Source: Nereocystis luetkeana (lineage: Eukaryota; Sar; Phaeophyceae; Laminariales; Laminariaceae). Taken from it: a stretch of DNA of 64,000 nt. The first letter of the stretch is position 1, and each line of letters starts with the position of its first letter. The notes beneath the pieces are model-generated. The model saw only the letters and a list, made by a program, of their open reading frames with translations, made no database searches and had not been told where the DNA came from. This document shows, piece by piece, positions 48,134 to 60,980 of the stretch. Made by a program: the position numbers and the translations under genes. The stretch is taken from NCBI GenBank assembly GCA_031213475.1, contig JARUPZ010000026.1, positions 7,254,200-7,318,199 on the forward strand, written 5' to 3'.

Positions 48134-50862
48134 AAATGAAAAATAACTGAGGTGAGATTAATCAAGTGTCTTTCGGAACTTCAGAGGTGATTTCTTTACC
48201 ATGTATATTATATATTGAACTAATGATTGATTGGCGACAAATCCATATTTGCCTCGAACTTGAAATCATTTGGAATGTTGGAGAGGGGATGGCGGAAAAT
48301 CGATGGGAATAGTGTAGAGTTGAACATTATTGGGGGATTTGAGGATTGAACTATTAATAGTTTTCGAGTCAGTGCCCCAGTGACTAAGTTTACCAGTCCT
48401 TGTGTATTTTAACAGTTTTGATGTCAGAGCCCCGTAACTAAAATCACTGGGGAAACCCTACGTAACCCTATTTTGAATTTATGGAAAATGAGCTCGCCGA
48501 TAAAAACGTCTGTCCTGCTTGCAGTCTACAAATTAATTTTGCATAAGGCTTCGACGTGATCCAAGCTCATGCGAAACAGTGCAGAGCGTATAGCCTGCAC
48601 TAGATGTGCTCGAACATCACTTACTTCACAAACAGCATGCCGATGAGTGAGGTATTAGAGCAGGGCATCCCATATTGATGTACTGTAGGTTGAGAATGAA
48701 TCGGAAACTCTGTTGACACGCTGGTTGATTTCGATGAGTTGCTTCACCGTCTACACAAACAAACTCCCATCATTATCCAGCCGCCCTCGGCTGCAAAAAA
48801 CGTGCACACCAACAGATGATGCCAACACTTGCACCAAATGCTTCGAGCGTAAACGATGTCAGCTATGCAAATCTCGATGTCAGAATAATTCCTATACGCG
48901 AGGCCAATGTTGCGAGTCAGGGGCGACTTCGAGTTAGGGGGTCCCTTTAGCCTTACGGGACCCCCGACATCCCCCCTCACCGTGCGGGACCCCCGAGGCC
49001 AGTAGTTCTTGATTGTCTGAGGTGTTTCGTGCAGTACATATTATTAAATTAAGCAAAAAATACATGGCATGTCGCTGGTACCCGGTTTGCCTGGTACCAG
49101 GTACCTCTTATTCGTGAGGTCTACGTACGATCATTTTTCAAATTGCCGGAGGTTTGGCAATACCCCATACCATGAGTGTCACGCCAACCTCAACGCCCTG
49201 CTTCAAAACGAAGGCGAAACACAAACAAACCCTAAACGCAAGCGGATGCATAATCGCAGACCAAGATTGAGAGAAAACCTTTGCGGGAGAGACAAGTAAA
49301 CTGATGTGACCAGGCCACAGGCACTGGTATACAGCGGTACATACTGTTGTACTTGTATCTTTGGGTTGGAAACAAGCTGCGCGACCCTTACATATTTAAT
49401 CTCTAACGACCACTCACTGCTGTAGAAGCAGCTATCCCGAACCGATCACTGCACTGCCGATCGTGTTGAACGGACGCGCTAGCCAAGAGAGAGGGTAGCG
49501 AACCTCTAGGTACCGGAGGGTGCCTGCTGCGGGCGATCTTTTGTGCGGAGTGCCTGCCTGTGCCAATCACGTGGTGGTGGAAATGGAGATACCAAGCCTT
49601 AAAATTCTTCGTGCTTTACCCTACACACGATGGCGTCGCACGCAGGGCGTGGGATTATGAAGGGCACGACCCGTCATTCGATGATCACCTGAGCATGGCG
49701 GCGAATGCCGGTGCCGGCACCTATGCGGAGCCCTTGGATCACGTATCTTGCTACGAAGCACTTCCTTCGTGAACATGAAATGTGAACATGAAATATGTTT
49801 ATCCTTTTTCCTGGCATTGTATGCGCTGTAATTCGGGGGGGCACTCGTGCCCACAACAGCAACCAGCAATAAATCCAGTAAGTGAAAAAACCTCAGCAAA
49901 TACAAGTAAAACGCAGCAGCATCGAGCACGTACAGCAGCAGTACCAGTAAAACGAGTTACCGGTACCTGGTAAAAATAATACACCCTGTCCCGAAATATA
50001 AAAACCGTGTACCAATAATAACGGAATACAATTGAATCATATATTTTCGAACCAACGTATTAGTATTTTTTTCCGCGTTTGGTAACGTCGCGATCCTTTT
50101 TTCTTTCTACCGTCACTCCTTTCTATCTCCGGTTGTGGTTTCCATGCTCACCCCTGCAGCTACATCTTTTTATGTCCCGCCGCACAATCCATCACCCTTG
50201 TGGGTCGTGCATCCTCTCCGGCGTCCGAGCTGCCAAAGGTAGCGCCCCCCAATGAGATCCTTTGTGAACCCCCCATTTCCCAGGGACAAATGCCGCTATT
50301 TTGTTTGTGAAAACCAGAAAAGCGAGACCCACGACACGCCCACGACAGAGGTCTTGTTATACAACTCGCATCTGGTGCCTACAGTTCTGTCTGACCCTCT
50401 TGGCGGGTGAGTTTGGGCCGGGCGATCCGTAGCACAGCAATAACTTGGGGGTTCTTCCAGTCTGTAGAACTAACCAGGTGAGGCTCTGTATGTGGTCTTT
50501 GTCCTATTAATAGAAAATACCTGGTACGTTTTCCCCCAGGGGGTGCTCAGGAGGTACAACCGACTGCTGTGGGGACCTGCCCTACACAACGCTTCTGCGT
50601 GGCAATTGCACGTGAGGGTGTGCAGAGGGTCTGACCGCGTGAGCCAGATGTCAGAGAATATCACTCTAGCCTAACGTCGGAGTCAGGGGTAGGAGCGGGG
50701 CACTCTCTACTAATGGTGACTGGCGATGAACCGCAACCTGTGTCGCCACGAGGGCTGACTCTGGCAGGCGGCAAGGTGCATCCTCGTCGACACGACGCTG
50801 CTGCTATTTTTCATGAACCTGGGTCGACTGTTGTCCACGTCGCGTACGATCGATTGCTACGG
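48134..50862. other. No firmly supported gene
   Basis: Unique spacer between the two copies of the segmental duplication. It holds weak protein-like frames (48713-48937 + with several Cys; 49069-49299 +; 49560-49772 +) and TACCTGGTA-type motifs at 49095, 49964 and 50518. Confidence 0.35.
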
Positions 50863-50988
50863 CTGCTACCACCGCTGCTATAGTGCTGCTGGTGTATGGA
50901 GCATTTTTCAAGAAGGGGAATCAAACTGCTACCACCGCTGCTATAGTGCTGCTGGTGTATGGAGCATTTTTCAAGAAGGGGAATCAAA
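50863..50988 (+). repeat. Tandem duplication, 63 bp x 2
   Basis: Two identical 63-bp units, 50863-50925 and 50926-50988, each starting CTGCTACCACCGCTGCTATA. Confidence 0.95.
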
Positions 50989-51711
50989 ATGAGTACGTGG
51001 TACCATTTTAGTATAGAAAATGCCGATGTGTTTGTTTTGTTCTTGTTGCGGTCGACTATGGCACCTAAACCTTCAAGATACTTGAAGTTGACTTCACGTC
51101 GACGGCTGTCGTTATGCTTGTTTCATGGTAACACTTTCAGGCCGGCCGTTGTGTTGTAAAACCGCTACGTCTGCATGACAGTGATCACAGACCTACACGA
51201 TCCCAAGATATGCAGGCAGTATACGAGTCCTCGGCCATGCTCTCTATGAATATGTAGATCCAGTTGCGATGACTTCCTACATACGTGGCCGGCCCTTCGC
51301 TTGCCTGGCTGCATTCGCTGCAGTTTTTTCTACGGTTTTTGCCAAAATCAGGTACAACTTTTCACTTTTGTTCGTAAACCATTACCAGGGTATCAAACTA
51401 CAGTAACAACAAATAAATACAAATCACACGCTGTGCCAAGATCAGTTCCCTGGTGCACACTATTATACCAACAAGGACGAAACACACTCCAGGAACCCTG
51501 CAATTGGCCAGACTCACATCTTGCCTGTTTTTTGCTTGAAACTGGCTGGGTACATCCATATTTGTTTATTTTTTCCATTATTAATAGTAGCTGTCACTGT
51601 TTTTGCCTGAGTTAATCAGAGAGGCCATGCGTACACTGCTGTATATTCGCTGCGTATGCCATTTCCGGTCCCCCGATTTCATTTTTTTCGTCTAAACGCG
51701 GTATGTACGTG
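50989..51711. other. No recognised gene
   Basis: Unique sequence running up to the second segmental copy. Nothing supported. Confidence 0.4.
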
Positions 51712-54213
51712 TATATTACTTTGTACCAAATTACCGTTTTTTCCGGAATAGTTCACTTTTCTCGTTTGGCCGCGGGTCTTTTATCGTGCTTCCCGCTGCG
51801 GGGCCCGCAGGGGGGCGGCGTGGACAGTACGGTACAAGCGTTGGCTCCGACCGGGCTCCGTGGCCCATGCTCTACATGGTCAAAGTCACGTGACCCAGCA
51901 AGCAACTCAGGGGATGGGGTCCCACTTCCGGAAAGCCATCCAGGGGCTTGAAAACCTACCCGGATCTTCGTATTTTTAGCTGCAAATATTTTGTTTTTCC
52001 CACTTCTTGCTGCAACTGCAACACATAGCAGTGCTGCTCAAATTCGTGCTGCTCGAGTTCATGCTCGAGCAGTACGCAGCAGTAAAACAATAGCAACAGC
52101 AGACGTACGAGTGCTGCTCGAGCCAAGTGTTGCTCGAGTGCCGCTAGGTGCTACTGCTGCTGCTGCTGTTGCTGTTGCTGTTGCTGAGTGCTCGTGTGCC
52201 CGTGATTGGTTGGCCACGCCGTGCTCGTGTTTGTCTCTCGTTCTCGTTGCGCTTGAGCAATCGAGTGAACGTGGTTCGGAGTCCGTTTTTTGCGGTGCAA
52301 TAGGCCATGCTTGGAAACTTACTCAGGCTCGTGCGCTCGAGTGCTGCTCGAGCAGGACGCAGCAGAAAAGCAACAGCAACAACAGGCGTACGAGTGCTGC
52401 TCGAATCGAGTGTTGCTCGAGTGCTGCTGAGTGTTGCTGCTGCTGGTGAGTGCTCGTGTGTTTGTGACCGCATGGCCACAAGACACGAGAACACGCTGTA
52501 TCCACTACGTACATACCTGGTACCTGGCAGTTTGTTTTTTAGTATCTCGGTGCGATTCATCATTTATTTGTCTGATCTTCGTATCACGTATAGCGTTGCG
52601 TGTAAGTAGTAGCCGAGTGTTCACTGCCCTTCGTACATACAATGTGCCCATGTCACGCAGTTTGCTTATCATTCTGCTGCTCTTGTTGTTGCTGCCGCTG
52701 CTGCTACTACACACAATCGCGGTATAGCTGCTGCTACTCCTGTTGCTGGCACAGGTTGCTTTTCTTGCGGCTACCCTTATTTTAGTTTGGCCCGTGTCAA
52801 GCGGTTGCTTATCTTGCTGCTCCTGTTGTTGCTAAATATGCTGAAACAAGTGTGAAGTATCCAGCTTTTACAGATCCTCCAGATCATACAGAAATCCTGT
52901 AGATCATACAGATCCTGCAAATCGTACATACCGCATCTCGGTTAAGGTTTACAGATCATCCAGATCACAAAGATTCCACTAAGGTAGATCATGCAGATCC
53001 TGCAGATCATAGACATCCAACCCGGTAAAGATGTGCAGACCACACAGATCCTACTCAAGTACACACGTGTGAAATATCCGCCTCATGCAGACCCATCCCG
53101 GCTAAGCATGATGCAAACAATTGTCGAGTATCCAGATTTTACAGATCCTCCAGACCATACAAAAATCCCGCAGATCATACTGATTCTCCAGATCATGCAG
53201 ACCCACGGATACAAAGATGCATATCATGCAGATCGTACATACCCCATTCCGGTGAACAGATCATACAGATCACACAGATTCAAGTCAGGTAGATCATACA
53301 GACCCTGCAGATTATACTGATCCTGCAGATCGATGACACCCACCGATAAACATGTGCAGATCATGAAGATCGCACAGACCCTATCTCGCTAAAGATGAAC
53401 AGATCTGCAGATCGAACAGATCCCACCCCGGCCAAACTGTACTGATTGTACAGATAACATAGATTCTACTCAGATACACATCTATGAAAATTGTAACCAG
53501 ACAAATCCCTTCCCGGCTAAACATTTGAAATGTCATTGAGATCAACTAGATCCCACCTGGCACACAAGTGGAAACGATACGGAACATTACTGTCTCTCCA
53601 GGCACACTAGTTGGAGTGTGCAGATAATCGGTCCTTCGGATCATTCGTGCAGATCCTCCACATCATGCACACATGGCGTTCAGATCATCCCACCCCGCAC
53701 GCAAGTGCAAAAATCAAGACCAAGCAGATCTCACCGCCCAAAAAAGAGTGATACATCTATCTTATACAGACCCTGCAGATCGTACAGATCCTTCAGATCA
53801 TGCGGACCCACCAACGCAAAGCTATTCATCAGCTAGTCACGGCACATATATGTTCGATTAACATGTGTGTGTAGTTCATGCAGGTCGTGCAGACCTCACC
53901 CAGTACAGGTGTTCAGATCATCAAGGATCACATCTATCGATGATACAGATCCCACCCAGGCGATAAATACCTGTATGATCCATGTCTCCTACCAAGTTTA
54001 CGCCAAGACATGCGAGAGCATCGAAGACTAGACTACTACTCTTCGCTTTTAGCAAGAAATCAGTAGCCCATCACTCAGTTCACTCGGAGACCATTTTTAC
54101 TCATAAAAGAGGTGCAAGGGTTTTACATGCGACTCCCTTTCCAACTTGCGACACCCCCCGGATTTCATGCCACCCACATCCCGAAGGGCCGAAAGGGAAC
54201 CTTGTATATATAC
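51712..54213 (+). repeat. Segmental duplication, copy 2 (2.5 kb)
   Basis: Collinear with 45017-48133, same orientation, start points 6.7 kb apart. It has a single CTG-rich unit (about 52050-52600), the AGATC minisatellite at 52845-53955 and the same tail to GGATTTCATGCCACCCACAT. Confidence 0.9.
52845..53955 (+). repeat. AGATC minisatellite, copy 2
   Basis: Same repeat as 46725-47850, aligned unit for unit over most of its length, so it was already present before the segmental duplication. Confidence 0.85.
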
Positions 54214-56988
54214 CTGGTATTATTTATACGTATGTTGACTTCATTTTTTCTTTTCGGGGGTCTAAAACGTGCTTCAGGTGTTATGATGTTGTACTCTGTT
54301 GGTGTACAGCACCGTGTACACAGACGGCAGTCCGTCTGCCTCACCCCGTGACGAGGTGTCCTCAAGTTTCGTACGGCAAATCACGTCGCGCTGTGCGGCA
54401 GTGCCGCGAGGATCATCTAGGGGCTTTAAAGCCGCAACGGGGTGGGGGGGGGGGGGGGGCGCTAGAACAAATACTCTTGTCTCGCCCACCGCGGCGAAAC
54501 TAACGAAACCCGGTGACCCTCCGCAAGTCAAAGTGGAGCCCGTTGTGCCCATACTCTGAAGAAAATAACACAATCCAGATTTGGGAGGCCACACGCTCAT
54601 TGTTCAGGCGCGATTTTGTTTTTTTTTAGTGATTTCTCATGGCGAGAAACACCGTAAGTGGCATGTGATTTTTACTTGGTTTCAGTATATATCTGTTTTT
54701 GGCTCAAGTGAAAGAGGTGTGCCTGATCTTGACGAAGGCCTTTTTATATATGTTCGTACCTCCTTGCTGTAGGCTAGATTTTGTTGAATCTTGCGGGCAA
54801 GGCTCTGAGGGTTGCGTAGCACTTATTCGAGAAAACAGTTGACACACTCTGTATACTAGGCAAGCAGAACTAACCCTGACCCGAGCCCTGAAGCAATCCG
54901 AGCAACCCTCACCCTGCCCCTGAGCCAATCAGACCGAATATCGAAATTGTGGTAAGCTCGGCTGAGGGCGCTTGTCACGAGTACAGCCCTGACTCGCTAA
55001 CTATTGCGGTCACCAAACTCCGCAAGGATTACCTTAAACCCAAGACTGGACACTGCCGCACAGCGTGGTTCGATGCATAGACACAAACCGGGGGGGGATC
55101 CTACCGGGGCAGTTGAGGACTCACACCCAGTACTCCGTGTACGTGCGAGTACAGTACATATCCTTGTCTGGCAAGAGACTCGCGTAGGGTAGGTCCCTGC
55201 GGCAGTATATACTCGTACTGGTCGTTCGTACCCGGTAATCTTTACTCCTGCTGTAGACTGCATGCAGATGCGACAGTTATTGATGTTCTAAACAATCGAG
55301 TGCGGGTGCTGCCCTGCTTCTGCTGCCGTTGTTGCCGCTGTGGATGCTTGCAGACACGCCCCAAGCACGAAATGCCCGCCGTGCCCCCTACCTGCACAGA
55401 ATACCTGGCAAGTATTTGTAGCAATCCTGTCTACGGTACAGGTGCTGTGCGGCGGAAACAAACGAAGGCAAGAGTTTTTGTGTTCTTCACAACTGTGGGT
55501 GCATGATTCATAGAGGTTTTCGTACACGCTTCTCCACCGTCTTTGCCCACCGTTCCAACGGGCACGACACTAACGCGAGCCCCTTCAGGTTCTGTGCACG
55601 CACGCATGCTAACTAACCGTTCTTGCGCTGCTTTCGTTTCGTTGCAAGTCGTTCATAGCTCATCGGGGCGGGTTCGGCCACTTGTGCATGCTTTCGGCGT
55701 AGCTGGGCCAAAGCATTGACGACTCCTGGAAGGCAGTATCGTGACGGAGCTTTTTTGTGATGCTTACAGCCCTACCGAGCCAGAGCGACACGCACTATAT
55801 GCCAAGTGCATATCTGCTGTGCCATTTGGTCCGTGTCCCTGCCACATGCTCCAATTGGTTTTGTCAAGCCCACCCTACTGAAAGGGGGAAGGAGAAGATT
55901 TTGCTATAGATATCGTAACTAGATGCTCTTACAGATGGTTGATTTTTCGAGGGTGCAGGGTTTTGTTCTTTGTACATTAAGTCGACAGCGGGAACTACAG
56001 GGTGAACCCAACAAATCGATTGTGTTTTACATTGGGTTCCAACGATGTACCGACAAGCAATGCTGACCCTGGGCTCGCGTGGCTTGTTGCTGCTGCTGGT
56101 GCTACTGCTACTGTTATATTATAGACTGAAAATATGCCGCAATCATAACCGAAACATTCGCACATTCCGGTAGACTACGTTTGTAAACGTAGGTGTATCT
56201 TCGTGTAAGCCCAGTTTCTATCTGATGCGGCTGTTTGCTGCGGCTGCCCCTGTCGCTGCTGCTGCGGCTGCTGCTGCTGGTGTCCCGGGTTTTTGCTGCT
56301 GCTACTGCTGCCGCTTGTTCTGCCTCTGCTGTGCTGCAGCTGCTATATTCCTTGTTGCTGGTGTTCCTCTCAGCTGTGTGGGTTTCGTTGTTCTGGCACT
56401 GCTAAATGCCGAAAAACAACGTGCTCACGACTATAGCTGCTGTTTCCCATCTTCGTGCTCGGCCACTGACTTTTTCTCGCCTGCCGCAGCAACGGCTGCC
56501 GCTTTTGCAACGTGTACTTTTGACACTGAACACATTTTTTCCGGCTGTAGGTGATATTTCGCCAGGAGGTAAGGCTCCTTATGGGTGGCCAATGCCAGTA
56601 TCACAACCCATGGCCACCAAGTATTGCGGGTTAGACTGCTGTAGGTATTTTGAGGTCGCCTCTTATCCCCACCGATATCTAGGGAGAGTCGAACTAATGA
56701 CTCCGGTGGTAATCTTTTCTCGACTGCATTTGGCTAACCCGGCCGCCGGCACTCCCACTCCTCCCCAACAAAACATGCGCTTAATTTCTACACCCGTACG
56801 CTATCGCGCAACATCTGGTGTCGGGGAACGTCTCACAGCAGCAGCGTAGTAATACAGCTGTTACAGTGCACTAGGGAGCCGTATCAGTCGTCTGCATGTA
56901 GTGGTACTGCACTGCGTATTCGTACGTAGTGAATGGTACGTTCTGCAGTATCTATGGGAGCACTGGACCCACGAGCATCACAACAGTA
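54214..56988. other. No firmly supported gene
   Basis: Poly-G tract at about 54447-54459. A frame ending at 56849 (+) contains KAPYGWPMPVSQPMATKYCG and looks protein-like, preceded by a TTTTTTCCGGCTGTAG acceptor-like site near 56550. It is not identified. Confidence 0.35.
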
Positions 56989-57111
56989 GTATTACGGGGG
57001 ACCATAGTTCATAGGACCAAATATTGTTAGTAAAAACGGCTAAATATATGGGTTAATTTTTATGTATACCATAGGTCCTACCAGGGTATCCACTATGGCC
57101 CCCCGTAATAG
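56989..57111. mobile_element. Family-1 MITE, copy G
   Basis: Starts TATTACGGGGGACCATAG and ends CTATGGCCCCCCGTAATAG; the clearest pair of termini in the window. Contains a short insertion, CAGGGTATC. Confidence 0.9.
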
Positions 57112-59474
57112 GGGTTTCTACAAAGAGGTTATTGGTGCCGGCGTCCACCAAACCGACCTCATACTATACGCGTGCATTCTGGTGTTTGTCGAACTCGAGG
57201 AGGGCACGGGCTAATCAGAGGCACACACACACATGGGAAGCAAACGCGAGTCGTCAAAAGTCCACCTGAAACGGCGGATACAGTGTCCACCGACCTACAA
57301 ACAGTGGCTGTAGACATGGGCAGGCGTTTTTGAAGGACGACTGTCTTTGTCCACGTTAGTGAGATGTCGTGTGGCAGTTTGATTCACGTGATTTTATTTT
57401 AGAAGTTTTTGAGTGAGCAGGTGTTTCTCGCTGCCTCACGGCATCACGATGTGGAGAAGCATTGCCAACATCCACATACGACTATCCGGTCTCTCTATCA
57501 GCTGCAACATAATCCTCGCCGCCAATACAAAGGGTGAAAAGTCGGCGACGCAAACGCGGACTTGGTTCAGATGGGAGCTGCGACCCGGCTCGCCCGCTCC
57601 CTGGGTACCCTGTGAGCTACAAGCTCGACACACCCGAAGCCTCGTCTGGTGTCAATCGCTGCTGGTTTCTCCAAACACAAAACATTTGTTATGCTGTGAA
57701 GTACAGAGCCATACACTAGTAGGTTTCGATTTGTAACACACCCATGGGATGCTGGTCCCAAAGTTAGAGAGCCCTCGTCGGTGGCCTTTTAACGCCTCAA
57801 CGGTGATAGTTACTTGCGAGCTGCTGCAGGTATATCCGTACGGGGTCAGTTGTGCCTATGTTTGTCTTCGGTGGCGAGCCTTCGTGTAGCCTGTGTTTGC
57901 TGTGTATTTGTGGGGAAAGCTGTATGTACAGGTTCGCGCAGCTACGGCTGGATACAAGTACGCTTTCTACTGAAAGCGCGTAAACAACCAGGACCCAGGC
58001 TAGTCAAGGTACGTCATCTTCGTAGAGCTCCCTTTGGTGAATTCTTGAAGGCCTGCCACGAATCAGCGAAAGGATGTACGAACGAAACGGGCTCAGTGTT
58101 GTTAATGTTACCGGTGCATGGATTGACAGGAGCAGTACCTGAGACGGACCGGGCGTGATATTGGTGCAGATACGTCGCAAAGCCTCAAATCTTGTGCGGC
58201 GACAGCAACACAGATTGGAGACGTATCGCACATCCGTCAGCTTTGGGGGGTAACTCTTACAGCGGCCTCAGAAAGCGTCATGGCCCTTGTTCCTCCTCCA
58301 CCAATCGGCATGCGACCCATGAGGAAGAGGGGTGTTTGGGGCGTTCATTGTTTTTTTAAGGGATGGCATAGGATACGGGGATTTCACACAGCGAGCAGTC
58401 CGGCTTCTTGCGATCAGATCTGTGTCCCCAGCTCTTTTTGTATGTATCGCGCCTATTAATTTATGGCCCGGTGAATGCGGACCACTTGTCTATCCAAAGC
58501 GTCCATCGCCCGCGCAGGACATATAGCTTGAGGCATGATTTTATGTTTTTTGCAGGGCTTTGAGTGCGGCCTTCGAGAATAATATGTACCCCAAACGCTG
58601 TCACAAAGTTTTGACGCCCATCGGGGTGGTATCTTTCCGGCAATCGAGTCGCCACTGGAGAGCCCTGCGACGGCTGCTTTAGAAGTCTTACACGTTTTCC
58701 ATATTTGTTCACTGATGGGGCTATTTTCGCGACTGAGAAACCGAACCTATATTGCTGGAATACACGTAGTATTTTACGGCAGCTTTCGTGATACACCAAA
58801 GCCACGAAGTGCTCCTCCGGTCAAGCGTGTTTTTTCTTCTTTTTAAACGGAAACTAGTTTCTGGGTGGGGCGTCAAATTCGTAGATTGAAGACCTCACAA
58901 GCAATCAGGTGTACCTGGTATATACCTTCAGTAAAATGCATCTGGGACCGATCCCACCAGTTATTTCTGCTAGGAAGGCACGTCACCGTATCGATATTTG
59001 CCATTTTGGAGTGCTGCATTGAGAAAGTAGAGTGGTAACGATACGCGTTGTCAGTTCTACTGTTCCTTATTGGTACGCGTATTGAAAAAGGCATGGAAGC
59101 ATCCGGTAGAGGCATTCGATGTCACACGTGGCACACAGTTCCGATTGGCTCCCCTTTACTATTTTTTTCGCTGCCAGAATACTCGCATGGCTTTCCTCTA
59201 AGATTCCGTCTAAGTTGAACCATGTTGCGCAAACGGGCGTCCAGCATAAGTACCACAGCACGAACGCGTAACGAACACATGCATGTCAACCACGTTGCCA
59301 TAGTAAAAGTTACGAGGAATTGTGGTTCCAAGATTTCAAGATATGCCATTATTTGCACGGTTGGTTCCACGAACTGAAGGTTTGCGCATATTGGCCTAAA
59401 TCCCCCTTGTTCTGCCATGGTCCCTTGCTTGATATCCTCTTGGCACATGATCGCCGCAGCAAGTGTCGGCGACG
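57112..59474. other. No firmly supported gene
   Basis: Frames at 57814-58158 (+) and 58461-58805 (-) have protein-like composition, the latter with VALVYHESCRKILRVFQQ and RLPERYHPDGRQNF. No ATG start, splice context or domain supports them. One TACCTGGTA at 58912. Confidence 0.35.
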
Positions 59475-60437
59475 ATGGGGCTATGCTCACATGACTCCTG
59501 CTCACGGCGACGGACCTTCAACGTCGAAGGCAAGCTGGCGGCGTACTGCAAGCAGCATGCGAAGGACGGCATGGTGGACGTTCGCAGCCGGCGCTGTTTG
59601 CACGATTCCTGCACGAAGCACCCGAACTTCAATGTGATCGGCAAGAAGACGGCGGCGTACTGCAGGCAACACGCTGAGGACGGCATGCTGGATGTTCGGC
59701 ACATGTGCTTGCATCACGCCTGTGCGAGGCGACCGACCTTCAACTTCGAGGGCTGCAAATCTGCGGTGTGCTGCAAACAGCATGCGCAGAAAGGCATGAT
59801 AAACGTCCTTAACAGGCGTTGTTCACACGACTCTTGCTCGAAACTACCCACCTTCGTTGACGAGAGCAGGAAGACAGCCACGTACTGCCATGATCACGCT
59901 GAGTGCGGCATGGTTGACGTTCGCGGCAAGCGCTGCGCACGTAACTTCTGCACGAGGCAACCGACATACGACGTCCAGGGCAGCAAGTCGGCGATGTTCT
60001 GCAAGCAACATGCCGAGAAGGGCATGGTTAATGTTAGGAGCAGGCGTTGCTCAAATGACTCCTGCACGACGAAGCCGATCTTCAATGTCGAGGGGAGCAA
60101 GACGGCGGCGTACTGCAAGAAGCATGCCGAAGACGGCATGGTTGACGTTTTCAACACGCGTTGCTCACATCGCTCCTGCATTAAGCGGCCGGGGTGGGGT
60201 GTCTTGACGGACGGCGCGGCCACTACGTGCCACAACCACAAGGGCGATATATTGGCCGGCCCCGTGATCAACTTTAGAGCCACGTGCAAAGTAATGGGCT
60301 GTAAGAAAATTTGTCGGTGGGGACATTTTGGGAAGCAGCCTTCCCACTGCTGTATTCACGGCCCCCTCACAGATGGCCTTGTCCGCACTGTCGGAACCGC
60401 TCCCTCCAAGATAGAAGCACGTAGTAATCCAGCTTGA
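59475..60437 (+). CDS. EsV-1-7 domain repeat protein
   Basis: 320 codons from ATG 59475; in-frame stop TGA 59448-59450 lies just upstream. The protein is a string of about 38-residue repeats of the form C-x4-C-x15/16-C-x2-H followed by AxxGMVDVxxxRC. Seven clear repeats start at Cys 4, 41, 78, 116, 154, 192 and 230, and a degenerate eighth near Cys 271-His 295. This is the EsV-1-7 motif, named from a phaeovirus gene and found as a large nuclear family in brown algae, whose best-known member is the developmental regulator IMMEDIATE UPRIGHT of Ectocarpus. The Cys/His spacing suggests metal binding; the molecular role is unknown. There is no signal peptide or membrane segment. The TGA lies directly beside a family-3 MITE, so the native C-terminus may have been cut. 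Intron-less over this span. Confidence 0.9.
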   Translation: MGLCSHDSCSRRRTFNVEGKLAAYCKQHAKDGMVDVRSRRCLHDSCTKHPNFNVIGKKTAAYCRQHAEDGMLDVRHMCLHHACARRPTFNFEGCKSAVCCKQHAQKGMINVLNRRCSHDSCSKLPTFVDESRKTATYCHDHAECGMVDVRGKRCARNFCTRQPTYDVQGSKSAMFCKQHAEKGMVNVRSRRCSNDSCTTKPIFNVEGSKTAAYCKKHAEDGMVDVFNTRCSHRSCIKRPGWGVLTDGAATTCHNHKGDILAGPVINFRATCKVMGCKKICRWGHFGKQPSHCCIHGPLTDGLVRTVGTAPSKIEARSNPA

Positions 60438-60698
60438 GACGCGTTCTACGATAATAGAGGTAGCACATTTCCGTGAAATCTTTTTCTGGATGAAGGGGCT
60501 TCTGACCCCCAAAATCGTCGCAATGCCAATCTTGTTTCGAAAAAGACGTGGTTGTATACTTGGTCCATGGGATTCTTCATCGTGATGCAATTTAGTTTTG
60601 TTGCTGAGGTCAGTTTTCGGAGGAGGTGTGGAGCTCTCCCCAAGCGACCTCGGAGCCTCAGAAACGTTGGGGTGAACCTCTATCGTAGAACACCTCTT
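60436..60698 (-). mobile_element. Family-3 MITE, copy 6, abutting the EsV-1-7 stop codon
   Basis: Starts GACGCGTTCTACGATAATAG and ends CTCTATCGTAGAACACCTC. Contains GCCAATCTTGTTTCGA and GGTCAGTTTTCGG like the other copies. Confidence 0.9.
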
Positions 60699-60784
60699 AA
60701 GGTGCCTTACCCCCTTGGAACCCCGCTATAGCGGTAAACATATATATTTTTTTAATTTGTTGTTGTTAACCGTCTACAAGCAGC

Positions 60785-60980
60785 TTAGGCTCCCAGCATT
60801 AGGGTTAGGATAACGTTTGGGCCGGGCCGTACGGCTACTTGCTTCGTGACTCGGGACATCAGTTCGTATCGTCCACCAACTTGGCAGTGGACGTTCTGCT
60901 CTAGTCGCCACTTTTCATCGTCAATTTGCTCGTCTGAAACCCCAACGGGGTTGTTAGTGGTCACCCGTACCACGTTATCG
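60785..60980 (-). CDS. Probable terminal exon of an unidentified minus-strand gene
   Basis: On the minus strand, ACTAACTCTTAG (branch-like and acceptor) is followed by a frame reading DNVVRVTTNNPVGVSDEQID, then KWRLEQNVHCQVGGRYELMS, to TAA at 60785-60787. The composition looks like real protein. Family not recognised. Confidence 0.45.

Noticed and set aside
46847-53861. ORFs encoding DPADHTDPADHADP-like repeats
   Set aside because: Created by the AGATC minisatellite. Several frames read equally well and none has a start or splice context.
55300-56554. Cys-rich and Ala-rich ORFs
   Set aside because: They track GCTGCT-type simple repeats and lack splice or domain support.
59122-59505. 127-codon minus-strand ORF antisense to the start of the EsV-1-7 gene
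   Set aside because: Partly antisense to the repeat-coding region and without a recognisable domain; a shadow is more likely.
59475-60437. Integrated phaeovirus gene
   Set aside because: EsV-1-7 repeats exist in the virus but are a large nuclear family in brown algae. No other viral gene is visible nearby, so a host gene is the simpler reading.
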